Of a stretch of 64,000 nucleotides of DNA, positions 28,659-37,483 are shown piece by piece. The number at the start of each line of letters is the position of its first letter. Position 1 is the stretch's first letter. A program made the position numbers and the translations under genes. Source of the stretch: Streptococcus sanguinis (GTDB lineage Bacteria > Bacillota > Bacilli > Lactobacillales > Streptococcaceae). The stretch is from assembly GCF_900635155.1 (NCBI RefSeq), contig NZ_LR134002.1, forward strand, positions 1,054,001-1,118,000, read 5' to 3'. The notes below the pieces were generated by a model. That model was not told where the DNA came from and made no database searches. It was given only the letters and a program-made list of their open reading frames with translations.

Positions 28659-29195
28659 ATGACTATTCTTGAAACAGACCGTCTGATCTTGCGGGACTTG
28701 CAGGAATCAGATTTGCCGGCTTTGATTGCTCTGAATCAGGATTCGGAGATCATGCAGTATTTTCCGAAGCCATATAGTCAAGCGGAGTCCTTGCGACTTT
28801 ATCAGGGCATTCAAGATGAAGTTACGGCTTATGGCTACAGTCTTTGGGCTGTTGAAGAAAAGGACAGTCAGGAGTTTATCGGCTTGGTAGGTCTGCACCA
28901 TTCGGATTTGCGGATTTTTGCTGGAAAAGAAGCTGTAGAAATCGGCTGGCGTCTGCGAAAAGAATTTTGGAATCGTGGTTATGCGACGGAGGCTGCCCAA
29001 GCCTGTCTAGACTTCGCTTTCCAGCAAGCTGGCTTGTCAGAAGTTTACTCTTTTACATCCTTGCTCAATCTCCCTTCGCAAAAAGTCATGCAAAAGCTAG
29101 GCATGGAATTTGTCAAAGAATTTGATAATGAAAAAGTTCCAGCAGACAGTCCCCTTTATAGACATGTCCTCTACAGAATCAAGAGTTTCAACTAA
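28659..29195 (+). CDS. RimJ/RimL-type GNAT acetyltransferase
   Basis: The 178-aa protein begins ETDRLILRDLQESDLPAL, the classic start of RimJ/RimL-like acetyltransferases. The acetyl-CoA loop is WRLRKEFWNRGYATEAA (about 104-120), and LNLPSQKVMQKLGMEF follows near 140. It may acetylate a protein N-terminus or a small amine. It reads into the aadE-like gene after 16 bases. Confidence 0.88.
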   Translation: MTILETDRLILRDLQESDLPALIALNQDSEIMQYFPKPYSQAESLRLYQGIQDEVTAYGYSLWAVEEKDSQEFIGLVGLHHSDLRIFAGKEAVEIGWRLRKEFWNRGYATEAAQACLDFAFQQAGLSEVYSFTSLLNLPSQKVMQKLGMEFVKEFDNEKVPADSPLYRHVLYRIKSFN

Positions 29196-29211
29196 AAAGG
29201 TAGGTATTCCC

Positions 29212-30027
29212 ATGAGAACTGAAACCGAGATGTTTGATGCGATTTTGCAAACCGCAAAAGAGCTACAGGTTGATGCTGTCGCTATGTCCGGTTCACGGAC
29301 AAACCCAAAGGCTTCCAAGGACGAGTTCCAAGACTATGATGTGGTCTACATTGTGGAAGATTTGGATGCTCTGACAGCTGACCTTGCTTGGTTGGACAGA
29401 TTCGGCAAGCGCATGATTGAGCAACATGTCCTACTAGACCATCGCCGCCTCTATCTCATGCTTTTTGAGGATGGCAATCGGATAGATTTGACCCTTTGCC
29501 CAAAGGAGCACATCAAAAAGTGGGTGGATAGCGAAGCGGATTTCACGGTGCTGACTGACCCGCAGGGGCTGTTTGCTCCTTATTCACCGACACCCAAGCG
29601 CTATTGGACGACACCAGCTAGTGCGACTGACTTTGACAAATCCTGCAATGAATTCTGGTGGGTGTCAGCTTATGTGGTTAAGGGCATTCATCGGAACCAC
29701 CTTGTCTATGCGACGGATCATTTGTATGGAATCTGCCAGCAAGAAGTGCTCAAGCTTTTAGCTTGGCAAGTGGCAGCAGATAAGGGGACGGTCGATGTTG
29801 GCAAGAACTACAAATACCTCTTTCAGCATTTGCCTGCTGAAAAAGAGAAAGAATTTGCAGCCTTGCTTGACTTTTCTGACCAGAAAAAAATCACCAGGTC
29901 TCTCTTATCTACCATGCGCTTTTTCCACAAAGAAGCCCAGGCATTCTCTCTCAAAACTGGCCTCCACTATGACAAAGCAACCGCAGAGAAGATGCTTGAG
30001 TATGCTGAGGAGAGGCTTAGCTTCTAG
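29212..30027 (+). CDS. aadE: AadE-like aminoglycoside 6-adenylyltransferase
   Basis: The family moves AMP from ATP to the 6-hydroxyl of streptomycin. The nucleotidyltransferase motif is visible as AMSGSRTNPKASKDEFQDYDVVYIV (about 24-48), with metal-binding DYD. Other family segments are RIDLTLCP, CNEFWWVSAYVVKGI and VGKNYKYLFQHLP. I place the start at ATG 29212, giving 271 aa, slightly short of the mobile ANT(6) enzymes (about 290-300). The chromosomal setting suggests an intrinsic homologue; resistance is not certain. Confidence 0.82.
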   Translation: MRTETEMFDAILQTAKELQVDAVAMSGSRTNPKASKDEFQDYDVVYIVEDLDALTADLAWLDRFGKRMIEQHVLLDHRRLYLMLFEDGNRIDLTLCPKEHIKKWVDSEADFTVLTDPQGLFAPYSPTPKRYWTTPASATDFDKSCNEFWWVSAYVVKGIHRNHLVYATDHLYGICQQEVLKLLAWQVAADKGTVDVGKNYKYLFQHLPAEKEKEFAALLDFSDQKKITRSLLSTMRFFHKEAQAFSLKTGLHYDKATAEKMLEYAEERLSF

Positions 30028-30062
30028 TTATTATTAAAAAGAAAAATAAAAAGAGAATTATT

Positions 30063-32513
30063 ATGTCCAACATTCAAAACATGTCCCTTGAGGACATCAT
30101 GGGAGAGCGTTTTGCTCGCTACTCCAAATACATCATTCAAGAGCGGGCCTTGCCGGACATTCGCGATGGCTTGAAGCCTGTTCAGCGCCGTATTCTTTAT
30201 TCGATGAACAAGGACGGCAACACCTTTGACAAGGGCTACCGCAAGTCTGCTAAGTCTGTCGGAAACATCATGGGGAATTTCCACCCCCACGGCGACAGCT
30301 CCATCTACGATGCCATGGTTCGTATGTCTCAGGATTGGAAAAACCGTGAGATTCTCGTTGAGATGCACGGGAACAATGGCTCAATGGACGGTGATCCACC
30401 GGCGGCTATGCGTTATACTGAGGCGCGCTTATCTGAGATGGCTGACTATCTTTTGCAGGATATCGAGAAAGATACCGTTCCTTTTGCTTGGAACTTCGAT
30501 GATACCGAGAAGGAGCCGACTGTTCTGCCGGCAGCCTTTCCTAATCTCTTGGTCAATGGAGCAACTGGGATTTCTGCTGGTTATGCGACTGATATTCCAC
30601 CTCATAATCTAGCCGAAGTCATTGACGCGGTCATCTATATGATAGACCATCCGTCTGCCAAGGTGGACAAACTCATGGAGTTTCTGCCTGGTCCAGACTT
30701 CCCGACAGGAGCCATTGTCCAAGGCCGTGATGAGATCAAGAAAGCCTATGAGACTGGTAAAGGTCGCGTCGTGGTGCGTTCCAGAACTGAGATTGAAAAG
30801 CTGAAGGGTGGTAAAGAGCAAATCGTCATCACCGAGATTCCTTACGAGATTAATAAAGCAGTCTTGGTCAAAAAGATTGACGATGTTCGGGTCAATAACA
30901 AGGTGGCCGGCATTGCTGAGGTACGGGACGAATCCGACCGGGACGGTCTTCGCATTGCCATTGAGCTCAAGAAAGACGCCAATACTGAGCTGATTCTCAA
31001 CTACCTTTTTAAGTACACTGATTTGCAAGTTAATTACAACTTCAACATGGTGGCGATTGACAATTTCACGCCGCGTTTGGTGGGAATTGTGCCAATCTTG
31101 ACCAGCTACATTGCCCACCGCAAGGAGATTATTCTGGCTCGCAGCCGTTTTGACAAGGCCAAGGCTGAGAAACGACTGCATATCGTGCAAGGATTAATTC
31201 GGGTTATTTCCATCTTGGACGAGGTGATTGCCCTGATTCGTGCTTCAGAAAACAAAGCAGACGCCAAGGAAAATCTTAAAGTCAGCTATGATTTCACTGA
31301 GGAGCAAGCTGAGGCTATCGTCACTCTCCAACTCTACCGTTTGACAAATACAGACGTAGTGGTTCTGGAAGAGGAAGAAGCAGAGCTGCGCGAGAAGATT
31401 GCGATGCTGGCTGCTATTATCGGTGATGAGCGCACCATGTATAACCTCATGAAGCGTGAGCTCCGTGATGTCAAGAAGAAGTTCGGCAATCCGCGTCTCA
31501 GTGAGCTGCAGGATACGGCAAACGCCATTGAGATTGATACAGCTAGTCTCATTGTTGAGGAAGAGACTTATGTCAGCGTGACTCGTTCTGGTTATATCAA
31601 GCGGACAAGTCCGCGTTCCTTCTCTGCTTCAACTCTAGAGGAGATGGGCAAGCGTGACGATGATCGACTGGTTTTTGTCAGTCCAGCCAAGACGACCCAG
31701 CATTTGCTGATTTTCACTAGCCTGGGAAATGTTATTTACCGGCCTGTTCATGAGCTGTCAGACATCCGCTGGAAAGAAATCGGAGAACACCTCAGCCAGA
31801 CCATCAGCAATTTTGATACCAAGGAAGAGGTTATCTATACAGAATTGCTGGACAGCTTTGAGGAGGGCACTTACTTTGCAGCGACTAAACTAGGTCAAAT
31901 CAAGCGTGTAGAGCGCAAGGAATTTAGTCCTTGGCGGACTTACAAGTCCAAATCGCTTAAGTTTGCTAAACTAAAAAATGAAGAAGATCAGGTTATTGCT
32001 CTGGCGCCGATTAAGCTGGATGATGTTATGCTCGTGACCAAGAATGGCTATGCCCTTCGCTTCAATATTGAGGAAGTTCCTGTCATCGGAGCTAAGGCAG
32101 CTGGGGTTAAAGCCATCAATCTCAAGAAAGACGATGTCCTAGCGGCAGCCTTTATCGCCAATACAGACTCGCTCTACCTCCTGACTCAGCGCGGTTCGAT
32201 CAAGCGTATGGCAGTCGCAGATATTCCTGTTACCAGTCGGGCAAATCGCGGTCTTCAAGTTCTGAGAGATCTTAAGACCAAGCCGCATCGTGTCTTTGCA
32301 GCTGGACCAGTCTTTGGTGAAGCAGTGGACTTTGACCTCTTCACAACAGAAGCAGAAGCCAGTGAGGAGCAGATTTTGCAGGTGCTTTCCAATAAAGGAA
32401 CTGCCTATGAGATTAATCTAGCTGATCTTAGCCTGTCTGAGAGAACTAGCAACGGCAGCTTCATTTCTGATACCATTTCAGACGAAGAAGTCTTCTCAGC
32501 TTACATCAAGTAA
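30063..32513 (+). CDS. parC: DNA topoisomerase IV subunit A ParC
   Basis: ParC is the DNA-cleaving subunit of topoisomerase IV. The quinolone-determining stretch reads [13 protein letters not shown] with Ser79- and Asp83-equivalent residues unchanged. The active-site region AAMRYTEARLS carries the catalytic Tyr. The C-terminal beta-pinwheel blades (for example GNVIYRPVHEL, GSIKRMAV) are complete. Length is 816 aa. The gene is followed by a terminator and ilvE, the usual streptococcal order. Confidence 0.96.
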   Translation: MSNIQNMSLEDIMGERFARYSKYIIQERALPDIRDGLKPVQRRILYSMNKDGNTFDKGYRKSAKSVGNIMGNFHPHGDSSIYDAMVRMSQDWKNREILVEMHGNNGSMDGDPPAAMRYTEARLSEMADYLLQDIEKDTVPFAWNFDDTEKEPTVLPAAFPNLLVNGATGISAGYATDIPPHNLAEVIDAVIYMIDHPSAKVDKLMEFLPGPDFPTGAIVQGRDEIKKAYETGKGRVVVRSRTEIEKLKGGKEQIVITEIPYEINKAVLVKKIDDVRVNNKVAGIAEVRDESDRDGLRIAIELKKDANTELILNYLFKYTDLQVNYNFNMVAIDNFTPRLVGIVPILTSYIAHRKEIILARSRFDKAKAEKRLHIVQGLIRVISILDEVIALIRASENKADAKENLKVSYDFTEEQAEAIVTLQLYRLTNTDVVVLEEEEAELREKIAMLAAIIGDERTMYNLMKRELRDVKKKFGNPRLSELQDTANAIEIDTASLIVEEETYVSVTRSGYIKRTSPRSFSASTLEEMGKRDDDRLVFVSPAKTTQHLLIFTSLGNVIYRPVHELSDIRWKEIGEHLSQTISNFDTKEEVIYTELLDSFEEGTYFAATKLGQIKRVERKEFSPWRTYKSKSLKFAKLKNEEDQVIALAPIKLDDVMLVTKNGYALRFNIEEVPVIGAKAAGVKAINLKKDDVLAAAFIANTDSLYLLTQRGSIKRMAVADIPVTSRANRGLQVLRDLKTKPHRVFAAGPVFGEAVDFDLFTTEAEASEEQILQVLSNKGTAYEINLADLSLSERTSNGSFISDTISDEEVFSAYIK

Positions 32514-32519
32514 TCATCA

Positions 32520-32546
32520 AACCAGTTCGCAGGAGCTGGTTTTTTC
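32520..32546 (+). terminator. Terminator after parC
   Basis: AACCAGTTC (32520-32528) pairs with GAGCTGGTT (32533-32541), loop GCAG, then a T-run. Confidence 0.88.
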
Positions 32547-32615
32547 AATTTCTAAAATTTTGATAGTGGCACAAAAGGTTGAATAACAAAATTTTCTGAA
32601 AATTGAAAATAATAC

Positions 32616-32643
32616 TTGAAAATATCTTAAAAAGGTGTAAAAT
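32616..32643 (+). promoter_or_regulatory. Promoter of ilvE
   Basis: TTGAAA (32616-32621) and TAAAAT (32638-32643) with 16-bp spacing, 45 bases before the ilvE start. No T-box or attenuator fits in the short leader. Confidence 0.6.
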
Positions 32644-32687
32644 AGGGAGTATCTAAAAATGAAGTTTGGAAGAAGAGGAAAAAGATC

Positions 32688-33707
32688 ATGACTGTAAATC
32701 TCGACTGGGAAAATCTAGGATTCTCCTATATGAAACTGCCTTATCGCTATTTAGCATACTATCGCAATGGCCAGTGGGAAAAAGGAACATTAACAGAGGA
32801 CGCTACGCTCCATATCTCTGAGTCGTCTCCTAGCCTTCACTATGGCCAGCAGGCTTTTGAAGGTCTGAAGGCTTATCGAACTAAGGACGGTAGTATTCAG
32901 CTTTTCCGTCCGGATAAAAATGCGGAGCGTTTACAGCTGACAGCTGATCGCTTGCTCATGCCGCAGGTTCCAACAGAAATGTTTGTGGATGCAGTTAAGC
33001 AGGTTGTCCGAGCTAATGAAGAATATGTTCCACCATACGGAACAGGCGGAACCCTTTATATTCGGCCTCTCTTGATTGGAGTCGGCGATATTATCGGAGT
33101 GAAGCCAGCTGAAGAATACATTTTCACTATTTTTGTAATGCCAGTCGGCAACTACTTCAAAGGCGGTCTGACTCCGACTAATTTCATTGTGTCAGATGAC
33201 TATGACCGCGCTGCACCTCACGGAACTGGTGCGGCAAAAGTGGGTGGCAATTACGCTGCTAGCTTATTACCAGGAAAGATTGCTAAGGATAAGCATTTCT
33301 CTGATGTGATTTATCTGGATCCTGCCACCCATACCAAGATTGAAGAAGTGGGGTCGGCCAACTTTTTTGGTATCACCAAGGATAATGAGTTTGTAACACC
33401 GCTCAGTCCCTCAATCTTGCCATCCATCACCAAGTACTCTTTGCTTTATCTGGCGGAGCATAGACTAGGACTCAAACCGATTGAGGGCGATGTTCCACTG
33501 GCAGATTTGGGTAAATTCACTGAAGCGGGAGCTTGCGGAACAGCTGCAGTTATTTCTCCTATCGGAGGTATCCAGCACGGCGAAGATTTCCATGTCTTTT
33601 ATAGCGAAACAGAAGTCGGCCCAGTCACTCGCAAGCTGTATGACGAATTGATTGGTATCCAGTTCGGTGATATAGAAGCGCCAGAAGGTTGGATTGTGAA
33701 AGTATAA
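32688..33707 (+). CDS. ilvE: Branched-chain amino-acid aminotransferase IlvE
   Basis: IlvE interconverts branched-chain amino acids and their 2-oxo acids with PLP. The fold-type IV motif GAAKVGGNYAAS, holding the PLP lysine, is near residue 185. GSANFFGI and ITKYSLLYLA follow, and ACGTAAVISPI closes the cofactor site. The 339-aa length is typical. RBS is AAGAGGAAAA. It lies alone between the parC terminator and its own. Confidence 0.95.
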   Translation: MTVNLDWENLGFSYMKLPYRYLAYYRNGQWEKGTLTEDATLHISESSPSLHYGQQAFEGLKAYRTKDGSIQLFRPDKNAERLQLTADRLLMPQVPTEMFVDAVKQVVRANEEYVPPYGTGGTLYIRPLLIGVGDIIGVKPAEEYIFTIFVMPVGNYFKGGLTPTNFIVSDDYDRAAPHGTGAAKVGGNYAASLLPGKIAKDKHFSDVIYLDPATHTKIEEVGSANFFGITKDNEFVTPLSPSILPSITKYSLLYLAEHRLGLKPIEGDVPLADLGKFTEAGACGTAAVISPIGGIQHGEDFHVFYSETEVGPVTRKLYDELIGIQFGDIEAPEGWIVKV

Positions 33708-33710
33708 TCT

Positions 33711-33738
33711 AAAAGCTGTCCTTGATTGGGCAGTTTTT
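33711..33738 (+). terminator. Terminator after ilvE
   Basis: CTGTCC (33716-33721) pairs with GGGCAG (33728-33733) and is followed by five T. Confidence 0.7.
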
Positions 33739-33812
33739 CTGTAATTCTAGCCCAAGATAGCTTGCGTAGTCAGCCTTTTTCGTGTACAATAGAAATTTGA
33801 AAGAGGTAAGTT

Positions 33813-34043
33813 ATGAGTAAAAAAGACAAAAAGATTGAAATTCAAATCACAGATAGCAAAGTGAAAGTCGGAGCAGACCAATTTGACGGTTATAGTCTTG
33901 CTATTGGCAAGAAGGTTATCGGCGAGATTGCTGAACTAGATGGCCAGTTTGCGATCATCAAAAATGGAAATGCTGAAAGTTTTTATAAAAAACTTGAAAG
34001 AGCTGTGGAAACTTTGATTGAAACCTATAATTTAAGCAAATAG
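33813..34043 (+). CDS. DUF2969 family small protein
   Basis: The 76-aa soluble protein matches the DUF2969 family of lactic acid bacteria: KKIEIQITDSKVKVGADQF, then KKVIGEIAELDGQFAII and a C-terminal helix KKLERAVETLIETYNL. No function is known. RBS GAAAGAGGTAAG precedes the ATG. It often sits upstream of tRNA genes and rpsA in streptococci, as here. Confidence 0.8.
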   Translation: MSKKDKKIEIQITDSKVKVGADQFDGYSLAIGKKVIGEIAELDGQFAIIKNGNAESFYKKLERAVETLIETYNLSK

Positions 34044-34046
34044 GGC

Positions 34047-34075
34047 TTGCATTTTCATTGTATCAATGTTATAAT
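34047..34075 (+). promoter_or_regulatory. Promoter of the tRNA-Tyr/tRNA-Gln pair
   Basis: TTGCAT (34047-34052) and TATAAT (34070-34075) with 17-bp spacing, ending 17 bases before the tRNA. Confidence 0.8.
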
Positions 34076-34092
34076 AGATAGCGTTGATTGTC

Positions 34093-34173
34093 GGAGAGAT
34101 AGCGAAGAGGCTAAACGCGGCGGACTGTAAATCCGCTCCTTCGGGTTCGGGGGTTCGAATCCCTCTCTCTCCA
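34093..34173 (+). tRNA. tRNA-Tyr (GTA)
   Basis: The acceptor arm GGAGAGA pairs with TCTCTCC (34166-34172). The anticodon GTA is at 34127-34129 in the loop CTGTAAA. The long variable arm is the class II form expected of bacterial tRNA-Tyr. The T-loop is GTTCGAATC. CCA is not encoded. Confidence 0.97.
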
Positions 34174-34186
34174 TTCTTTATATTAA

Positions 34187-34258
34187 TGGGGTATAGCCAA
34201 GCGGTAAGGCAAGGGACTTTGACTCCCTCATGCGTTGGTTCGAATCCAGCTACCCCAG
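34187..34258 (+). tRNA. tRNA-Gln (TTG)
   Basis: The acceptor arm TGGGGTA pairs with TACCCCA (34251-34257). The anticodon TTG is at 34219-34221, and the T-loop is GTTCGAATC. It lies 13 bases after tRNA-Tyr, so both are probably cut from one transcript. Confidence 0.97.
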
Positions 34259-34384
34259 TTCTTAGGTAATAGATCTGATAAAATAATAAAATGTCTTCGG
34301 TGTTTTATTTCTTTATAGGATGGAAATCGTTAACGATAGATCAATGTCATTTGCGGGTGCTTAGGAAAATAAATAAGTAGTATG

Positions 34385-34410
34385 TCAAGCGAAAGCTTGA
34401 TTGTTGGAGG
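34385..34410 (+). promoter_or_regulatory. rpsA leader hairpin with GAAA tetraloop next to the ribosome binding site
   Basis: TCAAGC (34385-34390) and GCTTGA (34395-34400) enclose a GAAA tetraloop. The ribosome binding site GGAGG (34406-34410) follows directly. rpsA autoregulates translation in other bacteria, so this hairpin is a candidate control element. Confidence 0.5.
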
Positions 34411-34420
34411 ATTTTTTTAG

Positions 34421-35623
34421 ATGAATGAATTTGAAGATTTGCTAAATAGTGTTAGCCAAGTTGAGCCAGGTGACGTCGTTACTGCTGAAGTATTGACTGT
34501 TGACGCTAACCAAGCTAATGTTGCAATCGCTGGAACTGGTGTCGAAGGTGTTTTGACTCTTCGTGAGTTGACAAACGACCGCGACGCTGATATCAACGAC
34601 CTTGTAAAACCGGGTGAAACACTTGAATTGCTTGTTCTTCGTCAAGTAGTAGGTAAAGATACAGACACCGTAACTTACCTGGTATCTAAAAAACGTTTGG
34701 AAGCTCGCAAAGCTTGGGACAAATTGGTTGGTCGTGAAGAAGAAGTTGTCACTGTTAAGGGCACTCGTGCTGTTAAAGGTGGACTTTCAGTTGAGTTTGA
34801 AGGACTTCGTGGATTTATCCCTGCTTCAATGCTTGATACTCGTTTCGTTCGTAACACTGAGCGTTTTGTAGGTCAAGAGTTTGATGCTAAGATCAAAGAA
34901 GTAGATCCAAAAGAAAACCGCTTCATCCTTTCACGTCGTGAAGTTGTAGAAGCTGAAGCTGCAGCAGCACGTGCTGAAGTCTTTGGTAAGTTGAACGTTG
35001 GTGATATTGTAACTGGTAAAGTTGCTCGCATCACTAGCTTCGGTGCTTTCATTGACCTTGGCGGAGTTGACGGATTGGTTCACTTGACTGAATTGTCACA
35101 TGAGCGCAACGTATCACCTAAGTCTGTTGTATCAGTTGGTGATGAAATCGAAGTGAAAGTTCTTGACTTGAACGAAGAAGAAGGACGCGTATCCCTCTCT
35201 CTTAAAGCAACAACACCTGGACCATGGGATGGCGTTGAGCAAAAACTTGCGGCAGGCGATGTGATTGAAGGAACTGTAAAACGTTTGACTGATTTCGGTG
35301 CTTTCGTTGAAGTATTGCCAGGAATTGATGGACTTGTTCACATTTCACAAATTTCTCACAAACGTGTTGAAAGCCCTAAGGATGCCCTTAAGGTTGGTCA
35401 AGAAGTGACTGTTAAGGTGCTTGAAGTGAATGCTGCTGATGAGCGTGTATCACTTTCTATCAAGGCTCTTGAAGAACGTCCAGCTCAAGAAGAAGGACAA
35501 AAAGATGAGAAACGTCAATCACGTCCTCGTCGTCCAAAACGTCAAGAAAAACGTGACTTTGAACTTCCAGAAACTCAAACTGGATTCTCAATGGCTGATT
35601 TGTTTGGCGATATTGAATTGTAA
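34421..35623 (+). CDS. rpsA: 30S ribosomal protein S1
   Basis: S1 helps mRNA bind the 30S subunit. The 400-aa protein has four S1 domains, typical of Gram-positive bacteria, where the Escherichia coli form has six. They begin at about 16, 105, 187 and 272, the last two with [23 protein letters not shown] and [21 protein letters not shown]. The tail is basic and acidic, rich in Arg/Lys/Glu. Codon use is highly biased, as expected for a highly expressed gene. Confidence 0.95.
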   Translation: MNEFEDLLNSVSQVEPGDVVTAEVLTVDANQANVAIAGTGVEGVLTLRELTNDRDADINDLVKPGETLELLVLRQVVGKDTDTVTYLVSKKRLEARKAWDKLVGREEEVVTVKGTRAVKGGLSVEFEGLRGFIPASMLDTRFVRNTERFVGQEFDAKIKEVDPKENRFILSRREVVEAEAAAARAEVFGKLNVGDIVTGKVARITSFGAFIDLGGVDGLVHLTELSHERNVSPKSVVSVGDEIEVKVLDLNEEEGRVSLSLKATTPGPWDGVEQKLAAGDVIEGTVKRLTDFGAFVEVLPGIDGLVHISQISHKRVESPKDALKVGQEVTVKVLEVNAADERVSLSIKALEERPAQEEGQKDEKRQSRPRRPKRQEKRDFELPETQTGFSMADLFGDIEL

Positions 35624-35630
35624 TTAGATA

Positions 35631-35660
35631 AAAGAAGTTGAGATTTCTCAACTTCTTTTT
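35631..35660 (+). terminator. Terminator after rpsA
   Basis: AAAGAAGTTGAGA (35631-35643) pairs with TCTCAACTTCTTT (35646-35658) and continues in T. Confidence 0.9.
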
Positions 35661-35671
35661 CTGATTTTCAC

Positions 35672-35700
35672 TTGTATTTTCAAAGAAAATCAGTTATAAT
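35672..35700 (+). promoter_or_regulatory. Promoter of tRNA-Arg
   Basis: TTGTAT (35672-35677) and TATAAT (35695-35700), spacing 17 bp. Confidence 0.75.
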
Positions 35701-35710
35701 GAATTAGTTG

Positions 35711-35782
35711 CCACCCTTAGTGTAATGGATATCACGCAAGATTCCGGTTCTTGAGATGGGAGTTCGATTCTCTCAGGGTGGA
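35711..35782 (+). tRNA. tRNA-Arg (CCG)
   Basis: The acceptor arm CCACCCT pairs with AGGGTGG (35775-35781). The anticodon arm CAAGA/TCTTG encloses TTCCGGT with anticodon CCG at 35744-35746, reading CGG. The T-loop is GTTCGATTC. A terminator follows directly. Confidence 0.95.
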
Positions 35783-35795
35783 TGATTTAAAATTG

Positions 35796-35816
35796 GACTC
35801 TTCGGAGTCTTTTTTT
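35796..35816 (+). terminator. Terminator after tRNA-Arg
   Basis: GACTC-TTCG-GAGTC (35796-35809) with a stable TTCG tetraloop, followed by seven T. Confidence 0.85.
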
Positions 35817-35839
35817 GCTCTTTCTTGGAGGAACATGCA

Positions 35840-36256
35840 ATGACAGTAAAATTAATCGCTCATACCTTAATCGAGAAAGAGGGGAAGTATTTGCTTATCA
35901 AACGCTCTAAGATAAAGCGAGGCCTTCCTAATGTTTATCCATCTTATTGGGATATTCCAGGCGGAAGTGTAGAAGAGAATGAACTGCCTAGAGAGGCAAC
36001 TCTACGCGAGGCTATGGAGGAGGTTAATCAAAAGATTCGGATTGATAAGGTTATCCATGAAGATAGTCAGTTTGATGCTAGCAAAGATACTGTTTTCACA
36101 CGCTTAGTTTATGCGGGTAGAATTACGGAGCAGCGTGATATTATATTAGATCCAGAAGAGCACACAGACTTTGTCTGGATTACTTCTTTAAAAGACCTAG
36201 AGAAAGAGCTCATCGTACCTTATTTGCTTGAAATTTTTGCTAATAAATCCATTTAA
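35840..36256 (+). CDS. NUDIX hydrolase
   Basis: The 138-aa protein carries a full Nudix box GGSVEENELPREATLREAMEEV (about 41-62), preceded by KRSKIKRGLPNVYPSYWDIP. It is a mutT-like housecleaning hydrolase with unknown substrate. The start is ATG 35840 after GGAGGAA (35827-35833); an in-frame TTG at 35825 overlaps that ribosome binding site and is unlikely. Expression may come from read-through past the tRNA-Arg terminator, since no other promoter is obvious. Confidence 0.88.
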   Translation: MTVKLIAHTLIEKEGKYLLIKRSKIKRGLPNVYPSYWDIPGGSVEENELPREATLREAMEEVNQKIRIDKVIHEDSQFDASKDTVFTRLVYAGRITEQRDIILDPEEHTDFVWITSLKDLEKELIVPYLLEIFANKSI

Positions 36257-36263
36257 AGCAACA

Positions 36264-36297
36264 AAAAAACATCCCCTTTTATCAGGAGATGTTTTTA
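36264..36297. terminator. Bidirectional terminator between the NUDIX gene and ldh
   Basis: AAAAACATC (36265-36273) pairs with GATGTTTTT (36288-36296). It serves both converging genes. Confidence 0.8.
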
Positions 36298-36300
36298 TAA

Positions 36301-37335
<1,035 letters not shown>

Positions 37336-37337
37336 TC

Positions 37338-37366
37338 ATTCTACCACTTTTGGCATATTTTGTCAC
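37338..37366 (-). promoter_or_regulatory. ldh promoter
   Basis: Read on the minus strand, GTGACA (complement of 37361-37366) and TAGAAT (complement of 37338-37343) are 17 bp apart. Confidence 0.65.
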
Positions 37367-37387
37367 GGTCAACTTGTATATCTAGCG

Positions 37388-37404
37388 ATGTAAACGTTTT
37401 TACA
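37388..37404. promoter_or_regulatory. Catabolite-responsive element (cre) upstream of ldh
   Basis: ATGTAAACGTTTTTACA fits the CcpA cre consensus (TGNAANCGNTNNCA type) and is nearly palindromic. It lies about 22 bp upstream of the ldh -35 box, a position typical for activation, and about 15 bp upstream of the gyrA -35. Confidence 0.7.
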
Positions 37405-37418
37405 AATGGTTCAAAATA

Positions 37419-37447
37419 CTGAAAAATTAAAGAAAATGTGGTATAAT
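37419..37447 (+). promoter_or_regulatory. gyrA promoter, extended -10
   Basis: CTGAAA (37419-37424), 17 bp, then TATAAT (37442-37447), preceded by TGG, an extended -10 element. Confidence 0.7.
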
Positions 37448-37483
37448 ATAGGATAGTTTAATATGAAAGAAAGGCATTTTTTA

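Noticed and set aside
34084..34269. A 61-aa frame over the tRNA pair
   Set aside because: It is entirely covered by tRNA-Tyr and tRNA-Gln and has no coding features.
37361..37378. Rex operator upstream of ldh
   Set aside because: TTGTCACGGTCAACTTG lacks the TTGTGA-N6-TCACAA symmetry.
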